Shown here: positions 25,529-32,951 of the stretch, in pieces
How positions within the stretch are numbered: position 1 is the first letter of the stretch
Layout of the letters: each line of letters starts with the position of its first letter
NCBI GenBank assembly: GCA_020247055.1
Contig: JADCJL010000179.1
Coordinates: 1-33,685 of the forward strand
Reading direction: 5' to 3'
DNA: 33,685 nucleotides
Source: Acidobacteriaceae bacterium
GTDB taxonomy: Bacteria > Acidobacteriota > Terriglobia > Bryobacterales > Bryobacteraceae
Notes under the pieces: model-generated
The model's input: only the letters and a program-made list of their open reading frames with translations
Databases searched by the model: none
What the model was told of the DNA's origin: nothing
Translations under genes and position numbers: made by a program

Positions 25529-26695
25529 ATGAGCATGAATCGAAGAGAGCTGCTGGCGGCGCTGGCGGGCGGAGGGTGGGGGCAGGCGGCCTGGGCGGAA
25601 GCCGGCGCGGAGACGATTTGGGATCCGGGACAGGCGGTGCCGCGGGCGGCGGAGTTGGCGGAGCTGCCGGGTGTGCGGTTTTCAGTGATCAAGAAGTACG
25701 AGCCGGAGCAGGACGGCGGCTACGGCTTTCTGCACGGGGTGGGGTTGGCCTGGCACAAAGGCAAGCTGTACGCCTCGTTCGCGCACAACAAGAACCCGGA
25801 GAACACGACGGGCGAAGAGGCGCGATGGCGCGTGAGCGAGGACGGGGGACAGAGCTGGAGCGTCGTCTTCGATATGGACAAAGGCACGCCGGAGGTGGCC
25901 ATCAGCCACGGCTCGTTTCTCTCGCACCGCGGCAAGCTGTGGGCGTTTCTGGGCGCGTTTTCGGGCGAACGGAAGAATGTCCATTGCCGGGCCTATGTGC
26001 TCGATGAAGCGAGGCGCCGGTGGGAGCCGCGGGGGGTGGTGGTGCGGGAGGGCTTCTGGCCGATGCAGGAGCCGCTACGGATGCGAAACGGGAACTGGAT
26101 CCTGGCCGGCTTCGACGTGGGCAACGGGGAACCGGCCTCGGTAGCCATCAGCCACGGTGATGACTTCACGCGGTGGGAGCATGTGGTGATTCCGCGTGAG
26201 CCTTCCGTGCGGACGATGTGGGGCGAATCGACGGTGGTGGTGGCAGGGGATGAGGTGTTGAACATTGCCCGGTACGGCACCGAGGCGGTGGCGCTGGTTT
26301 CGCGGAGCCGGGACGGGGGAAAGACGTGGAGCCCGATGCGTCCGGCCAACCTGCCGATGGCGACGTCGAAGCCCTACGCCGGGACGCTGAGCACGGGGCA
26401 GCGCTATCTGATCGGCACGACGACGGCGGATACGAAGGGGCAGCGGGCGCCGTTGGCGATTGCCGTGAGCCGGCCGGGGCAGACGCTGTTCAGCCGGGTG
26501 TTCCGGATTCGGAGCGCTGAGCAGGCGGCGGGCGGCGAGTCGCACGCGGGGGCGCGGCTCGCCTATCCGTACGCGGTGGAGCACCGGGGCTCGCTCTACG
26601 TCGGCTACTCGAACAGCGGAGGCCGCCGGGGGAATAACAACAGCGCGGAGCTGGCGGTAATCCCGGTGGCGGCGCTGCGGGTGCCGGAGGCTTAG
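25529..26695 (+). CDS. Exported BNR/Asp-box beta-propeller protein (sialidase-like fold)
   Basis: A 388-residue protein with a twin-arginine-like signal (MSMNRRELLAALAGGG) and a predicted beta-propeller. Two clear Asp boxes are visible: SEDGGQSWS (about residue 108) and SRDGGKTWS (about 260). These turns mark sialidases but also many other propellers. I do not find the N-terminal RIP motif of GH33 sialidases, so a sialidase activity should not be assumed. Other notable blocks are GYGFLHGVGLAWHKGKLYASFAH and VEHRGSLYVGYSNSGG. GGAG lies nine bases before the ATG. It starts two bases after the aldolase stop, the third gene of the IclR operon, which suggests a part in taking apart or binding the same carbohydrate outside the cytoplasm. 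Confidence 0.8.
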   Translation: MSMNRRELLAALAGGGWGQAAWAEAGAETIWDPGQAVPRAAELAELPGVRFSVIKKYEPEQDGGYGFLHGVGLAWHKGKLYASFAHNKNPENTTGEEARWRVSEDGGQSWSVVFDMDKGTPEVAISHGSFLSHRGKLWAFLGAFSGERKNVHCRAYVLDEARRRWEPRGVVVREGFWPMQEPLRMRNGNWILAGFDVGNGEPASVAISHGDDFTRWEHVVIPREPSVRTMWGESTVVVAGDEVLNIARYGTEAVALVSRSRDGGKTWSPMRPANLPMATSKPYAGTLSTGQRYLIGTTTADTKGQRAPLAIAVSRPGQTLFSRVFRIRSAEQAAGGESHAGARLAYPYAVEHRGSLYVGYSNSGGRRGNNNSAELAVIPVAALRVPEA

Positions 26696-26778
26696 AAGCG
26701 CACAGGCCGCGCAGGCCCGGCGCCAACGGGCGAGGAACTCGCCCCTCCTGCCGGGCCGCAGCGAGTCCGTTGTGCGCG
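26696..26778. repeat. Nested-hairpin repeat element, copy 1
   Basis: An 83-bp element whose two halves pair at three levels: outer GCGCACA/TGTGCGC (26698-26704 with 26771-26777), middle GGCCCGGC/GCCGGGCC (26714-26721 with 26750-26757), and inner GGGCGAG-GAA-CTCGCCC (26728-26744). It starts at the BNR gene stop. Copy 2 follows after 10 bases and differs at two positions. It resembles REP/BIME-type extragenic repeats and, placed between convergent genes, could also stop transcription from both sides. Confidence 0.85.
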
Positions 26779-26788
26779 TGTTCTCCCA

Positions 26789-26871
26789 AAGCGCACAGGC
26801 CGCGCAGGCCCGGCGCTAACGGGCGAGGAACTCGCCCCTCCTGCCGGGCCGAAGCGAGTCCGTTGTGCGCG
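26789..26871. repeat. Nested-hairpin repeat element, copy 2
   Basis: The second 83-bp copy, in direct orientation, with a repeat period of 93 bp. It matches copy 1 at 81 of 83 positions by my count. Both differences (C to T in the loop between the middle and inner arms, C to A after the middle arm) fall outside the paired arms, so all three stems are preserved. It ends five bases before the stop codon of receptor 3. Confidence 0.85.
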
Positions 26872-26876
26872 GCTCC

Positions 26877-29825
26877 TCAGAACGAGAAGCGGAGCTGGAG
26901 TTCGATGAGGCGGTTGGCCGCGGCGCCGCCTCCACCACCACCGGGGCCACCGCCGGGGCCACCGCCACCGCCGCCGGGCCGGGGGCCGAAGCCGCCGCCA
27001 AGCTGCGTGGAGATACCAAACAGGGGCGAGGAGAGGTTGCCGGTGGGCTGGGCCGGGTTGACGTGATTGAGCAGGTTGCGGGCCTGAACAGAGACAGTAA
27101 GGTTGTAGCGCTTGCCGGTGGAGGCGCCGCCGAACATGCCGCCGGGGCCGCCGCGCCCGCCGCCGGGTCCTCCCCGTCCGCCGCCCATGACCATGCCCGG
27201 GGGCGGGCCGCCGCCGCCGGGTCCGCGACCGCCGCCCATGCCCGGGGGCATGCCGCCGTCGTTGATGCCGGATTCGCCGGTTTTGCCGAAGCCGAAGGTG
27301 CGGCTGGCGCGGAGGTTGATGGTGAAGGAACCGGGGCCGCGGCCGTAGTTGCGCGGGATGATGACGTCGTTGGGGCCGGGGGTGGTGAGGAAGTCGCCGA
27401 AGGAGGTGCGGACGACGCCAGAGCCGGTGGCGCCGTTGGCGAAGGCGGGACGGTCGTTGAACTGGGTGTCGAGGTTGTTGTCGCGGCCGGTGGTGATGTT
27501 AAACGGCGCGCCGGTGGAGGCGATGATGAAGGGGTTGAAGGAGATGCCCCACTTGGCCGCGGCGCTGCCGCCGAGGATGAAGCGGTGGCGGACGTCGAAG
27601 GCGGAGTAGCTGTATTCGTTGCGGAGATTGTAGTTGTCGGCGGGGAAGGATCCTGTGCCGTCGGCGTCGCTGCGGGCGCGGCCGAGGAGGTAGACGCCGA
27701 AGAGGCTGACGCGGGGACTGAAGCGGGTGTTGAAGTTGGTGATGAGCTGATTCTGCCGGGCGAAGCCGGTGGATTCGTACTGGAAGAGATTGCCGACGGG
27801 GCCGTAGGGGAAGACGCCGTTGAGCGGGGCGTTGATGTTCCGGGTGCGGAGGGTGTGAACGCCGCGGCTGAAGACGTAGTTGACGGCGACGGTGGTGTTG
27901 CGGGGGAGTTGGCGGTCGATGCCGATGGAGGTCTGCATCTGGTAGGGGGTGCGGATGTCGCCGTAGAGGCTGCGGATGGTCTGCTGCGTTTTGAACTGGC
28001 CGAGCGAACTGAGGGAGGGGATGGTGGGGAAGAAGTCCGGATTCTGGACGATGTAGTTCACCTGGTTGGAGCCGTTGAAACGGAGGGCTTGCAGGGTGAG
28101 GTTTTCGCTGAGGCGGTCATAGAAGACGCCGGCGCCGACGCGGAGGACGGACTTGGCGGCTTTGTTGGCGCCGCCGTCGACGCCCCAGGTGAGGCCGATG
28201 CGGGGGGCGAGGTTGTTGTGGTTGGAGATGTTGGTTTGGTCTTCCCAGCGGAGGCCGGCCGAGAAGGTGAGGTTGGGCCGGATGCGCCAATCGTCGGTGA
28301 GGAAGAGACCGATATCGGTTTGGCGGATGGCGGCGAGCGGGTTGCCGCCGTTGATGGAGAACTGGGTGGCGCCGCCGCCGCGGGCGCGGATTTCGGCCGG
28401 GGAGAGGCCCTGCTGCTGGTAGAGGAGGGTGCGGCGGTAGCGTTCAAGAGAGGTGATTTGCTGCCCATTGAGGAAGCCGCCGGCAAAGGTGAAGGTGCCG
28501 CCGAAGTTATTGGGCGAGGTGTCGTTGTTCGAGCCGGCGCGGAGGCGGCCGCCCCACTTGATGCTGTGCCGGCCTTTGATGAGCGTAGAGATGTTCTGGA
28601 GCTCGGCGCGTTTGGTGACCTGGCTCGCGTTGCCGACCTGGACGCCGCCGCCGGAGAAGGATTCGAGGACTTCGAGGGCGGCCACGGAGTTGTCACCAAT
28701 CTGGCGGGTGTTGGAGTGGTTGTACTGGAAGCGGGTTTCGTTGATCATCGAACTGCTGAGGATGGCGGTTTCGGTGAGTTGGAGGGTGTGGTCGGTGTCT
28801 TTGGTGGAGAAGGCGCGGGAGGGGAGGGTGAACTGGCCGACGCCCTGGTTTTTGTTGGTGATGGGCGAGAAGTTGTAGCGGGCGACGAGGGTGTTTTTCT
28901 CGTTGAGGGCGTAGTCAAGGCGGCTGCCGATGTTATAGCGGGTCTGCGGGGTGACGACGCCCTGCTGGATCCGCAGGGGCTGGAGGGCGGCGTCGAGCAG
29001 GGTGGCGTTGATGACGGCGTTTTCGTCGACGTTGCGGGCTTCCGCGTCGAGGCCGAAGGAGGATTTCTTGTTGATGGGTCCGCTGATGCGGCCGCCGAAG
29101 AGGCGGGACTGGTAGGGCGGTTTATTGTTCGAGAAGGGGTTCCGGGAGTTGAGGCTTTCGTCCGAGAAGTTAAAGAAGGCGTCGCCACGGAACTTGTCGG
29201 TGCCGGGCTTGGTAAGGATCTCGATGCGGCCGAAGCCGATGCGGTCGTACTCGGCGGAGTAGGGGTTCTGGTTGATGCGGATCTCGCGGATGGAGGATTT
29301 CGGGGGGAGGCGGCCGCCGGTGAAGCCGTCGATGAAGATCTGGCCGCCGTTGGGTCCGGCGCCGGGGCCGGCGAGGGCCTGGAGCTCCTGGGCGAGCTGG
29401 TCGGGGTCGTCCGAGAGGCTTTTGAGCTCCGCTTCGCGGAGCACAAGAGCGCCGGCGTTTTGCTGGGCGTCGGTGGTGACGGCGTTCTGTTCGTCTTCGA
29501 CCTTGAGGGTCTGGGCGTCTTTGGCGAGGGTGAGGCGAACATCGAAAGAGGAGGGTCCGGAGACGGGGAGACCTTCGGCGGCGTAGAGCGCGAAGCCGGG
29601 CTTTTGGACGCGGAGGGTGTAGGCGCCGGGCGGGACGTTTTTGAACTCGTAGACGCCCTCTTCATTGGTGGACTGCCGCAGTTCGCGGGAGCCGGCCTTG
29701 CGGAGGGTAACGAGGGCGCCGGGGACGACGGCATCCGAAGGATCAGTGACGCGACCCTTGATGGTGGAGATCTGGGCGGCGAGCGCCGAAAGGAAAAGCA
29801 GAGACACGAAGAGCAGACGAGTCAT
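26877..29825 (-). CDS. TonB-dependent receptor-like outer-membrane protein 3, Gly/Pro-rich loops
   Basis: A 982-residue protein with a signal peptide (about 1-17), a carboxypeptidase-regulatory domain (about 18-105; TIKGRVTDPSDAVVPGALV and NVPPGAYTLRVQKPGF), a plug-like region (GGQIFIDGFTGGRLPPKSS, IREIRINQNPYSAEYDRIG) and a beta-barrel ending in LIELQLRFSF. It is shorter than the other two receptors. Two glycine/proline-rich insertions stand out near the C-terminus: one with Met (plus 27110-27270), and one of nearly pure Gly/Pro just before the last strand (plus 26925-27000). These would form flexible loops. The DUF5666 gene lies 33 bases upstream on the same strand and carries matching low-complexity segments. 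GAGGA lies upstream of the ATG. Confidence 0.88.
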   Translation of the reverse strand: MTRLLFVSLLFLSALAAQISTIKGRVTDPSDAVVPGALVTLRKAGSRELRQSTNEEGVYEFKNVPPGAYTLRVQKPGFALYAAEGLPVSGPSSFDVRLTLAKDAQTLKVEDEQNAVTTDAQQNAGALVLREAELKSLSDDPDQLAQELQALAGPGAGPNGGQIFIDGFTGGRLPPKSSIREIRINQNPYSAEYDRIGFGRIEILTKPGTDKFRGDAFFNFSDESLNSRNPFSNNKPPYQSRLFGGRISGPINKKSSFGLDAEARNVDENAVINATLLDAALQPLRIQQGVVTPQTRYNIGSRLDYALNEKNTLVARYNFSPITNKNQGVGQFTLPSRAFSTKDTDHTLQLTETAILSSSMINETRFQYNHSNTRQIGDNSVAALEVLESFSGGGVQVGNASQVTKRAELQNISTLIKGRHSIKWGGRLRAGSNNDTSPNNFGGTFTFAGGFLNGQQITSLERYRRTLLYQQQGLSPAEIRARGGGATQFSINGGNPLAAIRQTDIGLFLTDDWRIRPNLTFSAGLRWEDQTNISNHNNLAPRIGLTWGVDGGANKAAKSVLRVGAGVFYDRLSENLTLQALRFNGSNQVNYIVQNPDFFPTIPSLSSLGQFKTQQTIRSLYGDIRTPYQMQTSIGIDRQLPRNTTVAVNYVFSRGVHTLRTRNINAPLNGVFPYGPVGNLFQYESTGFARQNQLITNFNTRFSPRVSLFGVYLLGRARSDADGTGSFPADNYNLRNEYSYSAFDVRHRFILGGSAAAKWGISFNPFIIASTGAPFNITTGRDNNLDTQFNDRPAFANGATGSGVVRTSFGDFLTTPGPNDVIIPRNYGRGPGSFTINLRASRTFGFGKTGESGINDGGMPPGMGGGRGPGGGGPPPGMVMGGGRGGPGGGRGGPGGMFGGASTGKRYNLTVSVQARNLLNHVNPAQPTGNLSSPLFGISTQLGGGFGPRPGGGGGGPGGGPGGGGGGAAANRLIELQLRFSF

Positions 29826-29858
29826 GGAGAGGTCCTCGGGGGTGGTTTCGTTTCGGGG

Positions 29859-31034
29859 CTATTGGATGCCGGGCATGCCCATGATGGCGTCGAGGCCGCC
29901 CATGCCGCCGCCCATACCGCGCATGCCGCCCCCCATGCCCCCGCCGGCGGCGTTGGCCTGGGCCTGCATGGTGAGCATATTGAGGATGCGTTCGGCCCCG
30001 CCGACGACCGTGATGGCGACGAGTTGGTCCGGCTTGGCCGTGGGGCTACTGGCAATCATGAGGGTGTCGCCGACGGCGAGATCGGCAAAGGAGGAGGCCG
30101 GGAGGCGTTCGATCATCTGCGAGGGATCAAAGCCGCCGGGGCGCATGCCGCCCATGCCGGGTCCGCGGCCGGGGCCACCGCCGGGGGGAGGACCGCCAGG
30201 GCCGCCGCCGGGAGGAGGGCCACCCGCGCCGGGGCCGCCCATGCCCGGCGGACGGCCCATGCCCATACCCATGCCGCCCATATTGGGCAGTTTTTTCAGC
30301 GTGGTTTCCGCGGAGAGTTGGATGAAGACCGGCTTTTCGGTCTGCCAGTCCTTGATGGTGATCGTTTTGGTTTCGGCGTTGATGGCGGTGATGACGCCGG
30401 CGGCGGATTTGAAGGTGCCGTAGATGACGCGTTCGGCATCGACGGTAGCGCCGTCTTCGCTCTTGACGCCCATGGCGCGGAGCTGGTCCCCCTTCTTGAT
30501 CTCGGCGAGGCTGCTGGGCTGGGCACTGGCGAACTTCACCGAGTCTTTGGCGTAACGCTTGATTTCTGTTTTGGGAGTAACGGTGACCTTAACGGGCTTC
30601 GGGCCTTCCGGTCCGCGAACCATCACCGTGAGCTGATTGACGCCGGCGTCGACTTTGTCGACGAGTCCGGAGATACCTCGTTTGGTCCATTCCGCGGTTT
30701 GGGCCTGGTTCTTTTGCGCGATTTCGCGCGAGCTCATGAGGATGATGCTATCGGCGGCAAAGGCAGCGCCATTGAGCGCGCCGCGGAGCAGGACGCGATC
30801 ACCCGACGCGAGGTCGTCGATGGAGACGGTTTGCGCTTCGCTGAGGTCTTTAGCGCCGGGAGCGACTTTGCGGACGGTGGCGTTCGCGTTGAGGGCGACG
30901 GCAAGGGTCTGGCCCTGGTCGGTCTTGACCTGCAGGGTCGGCAGGGCGGACTCTACGGTCCCGAGGACGCGGGCCTGTTGCGCGAAGGCGCTTACAGCAA
31001 CTAAGAGGAGAAAAAAGAGACGGGGTAAAAGCAT
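29859..31034 (-). CDS. Exported DUF5666-type protein with Gly/Pro/Met-rich segments
   Basis: A 391-residue protein with a signal peptide (about 1-18, ending AFAQQ). Repeated short beta modules follow, such as ARVLGTVESALPTLQVKTD, LASGDRVLLRGALNG, ITAINAETKTITIKDW and FADLAVGDTLMIASS, which look like DUF5666/OB-like units. A low-complexity segment (about 250-305; Gly, Pro, Met, Arg) separates the second-last and last modules. The C-terminus is a Met/Gly-rich tail with repeated GGGM and GGMGG. An AAGGAAG box lies upstream of the ATG. The function is unknown. It precedes receptor 3 on the same strand, and the shared composition suggests that the two proteins act together at the cell surface. Confidence 0.72.
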   Translation of the reverse strand: MLLPRLFFLLLVAVSAFAQQARVLGTVESALPTLQVKTDQGQTLAVALNANATVRKVAPGAKDLSEAQTVSIDDLASGDRVLLRGALNGAAFAADSIILMSSREIAQKNQAQTAEWTKRGISGLVDKVDAGVNQLTVMVRGPEGPKPVKVTVTPKTEIKRYAKDSVKFASAQPSSLAEIKKGDQLRAMGVKSEDGATVDAERVIYGTFKSAAGVITAINAETKTITIKDWQTEKPVFIQLSAETTLKKLPNMGGMGMGMGRPPGMGGPGAGGPPPGGGPGGPPPGGGPGRGPGMGGMRPGGFDPSQMIERLPASSFADLAVGDTLMIASSPTAKPDQLVAITVVGGAERILNMLTMQAQANAAGGGMGGGMRGMGGGMGGLDAIMGMPGIQ

Positions 31035-31102
31035 CAGACTTCCTTACTTAGGATGACGATGCTGCCTCGTCCTGTCAGTTTAAGTTTTGTTAAACCGGCA
31101 AA

Positions 31103-31585
31103 TTACTTGATTTCGTTGCTCGATGCGGTGGCTGCTTCCGGGCCCCAGTTTTCGCGGATCACCATGCTCTGGTCCGAGAAGAAGCTACGGCGGCCGGTAC
31201 CGTTGTAAGATTCCGGGGTAACGGTCAGCGTGTAGCCGCCCGGGGTGCCCTGCATCTGGAAGTTGAAGCCGCCTTTGCGGCCGGTGGCGAGATCGCCGGG
31301 GATGAGGTCGGCGGCGGCGGCGCTGGGCTGGCCGCTGGCGGGCGGGCCGAGTTCCTGCAGCGTGACGGCGTAGCGACCGAACTGACTCTGGTACTGGGCC
31401 TGCGTCGTGTGAATGGTGCCGATCATGCGGGTGGCCGCCGTTTCGTTTGCCAGCATTTTCGACTGGTTGTACTTCGGCACGGCGATCGCCAGGATGACGA
31501 AAATGATGGCGACGACGATCATCAGCTCCATCAGAGTGAAGCCACGGCGAGTGATCCGGCGGTTAGAAGCGGCAGGGTTTGACAT
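31103..31585 (-). CDS. Type IV pilin-like / pseudopilin protein
   Basis: A 160-residue protein with a class III prepilin signal: a basic leader, the prepilin peptidase site after Gly15, and mature N-terminus FTLMELMIVVAIIFVILAIA with Glu at +5 (Glu20). The hydrophobic helix (about 16-38) is followed by a globular head with ARMIGTIHTTQAQYQSQFGRY-like features that are common in acidobacterial and GspG-like pilins. No other pilus or type II secretion genes are in the window, so major pilin, minor pilin and pseudopilin cannot be distinguished. GAGGT precedes the ATG. A perfect inverted repeat covers its promoter and start codon. It is divergent from the MacB-type permease gene. Confidence 0.85.
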   Translation of the reverse strand: MSNPAASNRRITRRGFTLMELMIVVAIIFVILAIAVPKYNQSKMLANETAATRMIGTIHTTQAQYQSQFGRYAVTLQELGPPASGQPSAAAADLIPGDLATGRKGGFNFQMQGTPGGYTLTVTPESYNGTGRRSFFSDQSMVIRENWGPEAATASSNEIK

Positions 31586-31604
31586 ACGACCTCATTATCG
31601 TATG
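31583..31604 (-). promoter_or_regulatory. Inverted repeat over the pilin promoter and start
   Basis: CATACGA-8-TCGTATG, a perfect 7-bp inverted repeat with an eight-base spacer. On the minus strand it includes a -10-like TACGAT, the GAGGT ribosome site in the spacer, and the ATG in the distal arm. It could be an operator, or an RNA hairpin that hides the start codon. Confidence 0.45.
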
Positions 31605-31691
31605 ACGGCGCCAGGAGCTGTAGCGTGGAGGCATTTCGCCACATTTCTCTCAATCGCCGAAGCCGCTGTGTCATCCTGAGAGAAAGACCTT

Positions 31692-32942
31692 GTGCTCTCC
31701 TTTCGTCAAAAGCTCTTTACCGCCATCCGCCTGGCCGCCAGTTCGCTGCGGGCGCATAAACTGCGTACGTTTCTGACGCTTTTGGGAATCATTATTGGCG
31801 TCACCAGCGTGGTGCTGGTGGGCGCGGCGATTGAGGGATTGGGGAACTATGCCGAGGTAACGACCTCTAAGGCGTTCGGCAGCGAGACCTACCTGATTGC
31901 GCAGATTGCCAACGTGGGCCGGCTGACGCGCAAGGAGCGGGCCGAGAAACTACGGGTAAACAAGCAGATCCGCGGCGATGATCTCGACTACCTGCGGCTG
32001 ACGACGGGCGACCAGATCCTCTACGCACCCTACCGTACGCGCGTCGAAGACATCAAGCGCGCCGAGACCACCTACGAAGGCGCGGCGATTCTGGGCACGG
32101 CGGCGGTCCTGCCGAGCATCCGGGACATCGTGCTGACGGACGGCCGCTTCTTTACCGATCAGGAGGAGCGCACACGGCAGTTCGTCTGCGTCATCGGCGA
32201 CGAGGTGCGCGAGAAGCTGTTTCCCGGGGTTTCGCCGATTGGCGGCAAGATCACCGTACGCGGCTACGAGTTCACGGTGCTGGGCGTACAGGAGAAACTG
32301 GGCAACGCCGGCGGCCGGGCGCAGGACAACTCGGTGTACATTCCCTCGCCGGTGTTCACGCGCATTATCGGCCCGGCCACCAACATTACGATCTTCGCCA
32401 AGCCGCGGCCCGAGACGGGTTTGACGCTCGACGAGAGCCTGGACATTACGCGCATGGCGCTGCGGACGCGCTTCCGGACGCGGCCGGGCCAGGCGGACAA
32501 CTTCGACTTTCTGACGCCCGATTCGATCCGCGCTTTCATTGACCAGGTGCTGGGGCTGATCAAAGTGGTTGTGGTGCCGGTCACGATGATTTCGCTGGTC
32601 GTGGGCGGGATCGTAATTATGAACATCATGCTCGTGAGCGTGACGGAGCGGACGCGGGAGATTGGCGTACGCAAGTCGCTCGGGGCGCGCAAGAGCGATA
32701 TTCTGCTGCAGTTTCTGGTGGAGTCGCTGATGATGTCGCTGGTGGGCGGCCTGGTGGGGCTGGGATTGGCGTATGTTCTGGCCGAGGGGCTTTCGATTGC
32801 CTTCAACGCGCCGCTCGAGATTACGGGCGCCTATATTTTCCTGGCGATTTTTGTCTCGAGCGCGGTAGGGGTAATCTCGGGATGGTATCCGGCGTCGAAG
32901 GCGGCGAGCCTCGATCCGGTCGAGGCGTTGCGGGCCGATTAG
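31692..32942 (+). CDS. MacB-type ABC transporter permease
   Basis: A 416-residue MacB/FtsX-type permease. One N-terminal membrane helix (about 26-48; LRTFLTLLGIIIGVTSVVLV) is followed by a large periplasmic MacB_PCD domain (about 50-285). Three C-terminal helices come next, with the family marks REIGVRKSLGARKSDIL, QFLVESLMMSLVGG and YPASKAASLDPVEALR. Such permeases do not move substrate through a channel but transmit ATP-driven motion to the periplasm, for efflux or lipoprotein and peptide handling. No ATPase gene is adjacent upstream, where the divergent pilin lies, so the ATPase may be downstream. The GTG at 31692 is the start that fits the family N-terminus. A second permease follows with a nine-base gap. 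Confidence 0.9.
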   Translation: MLSFRQKLFTAIRLAASSLRAHKLRTFLTLLGIIIGVTSVVLVGAAIEGLGNYAEVTTSKAFGSETYLIAQIANVGRLTRKERAEKLRVNKQIRGDDLDYLRLTTGDQILYAPYRTRVEDIKRAETTYEGAAILGTAAVLPSIRDIVLTDGRFFTDQEERTRQFVCVIGDEVREKLFPGVSPIGGKITVRGYEFTVLGVQEKLGNAGGRAQDNSVYIPSPVFTRIIGPATNITIFAKPRPETGLTLDESLDITRMALRTRFRTRPGQADNFDFLTPDSIRAFIDQVLGLIKVVVVPVTMISLVVGGIVIMNIMLVSVTERTREIGVRKSLGARKSDILLQFLVESLMMSLVGGLVGLGLAYVLAEGLSIAFNAPLEITGAYIFLAIFVSSAVGVISGWYPASKAASLDPVEALRAD

Positions 32943-32951
32943 GGAGAACGG

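Noticed and set aside
25529-26695. Annotation as a true sialidase, with the DapA-family enzyme as NanA in a sialic acid cluster
   Set aside because: Asp boxes are present, but the GH33 RIP motif is not seen, and no other sialic acid genes (nanE, nanK, transporter) are in the window.
26865-31004. A 1379-residue open frame on the plus strand
   Set aside because: It runs antisense to receptor 3 and the DUF5666 gene, has Gly/Ala/Glu/Val-biased composition and no family motifs. It is a by-product of GC-rich codon use on the minus strand.
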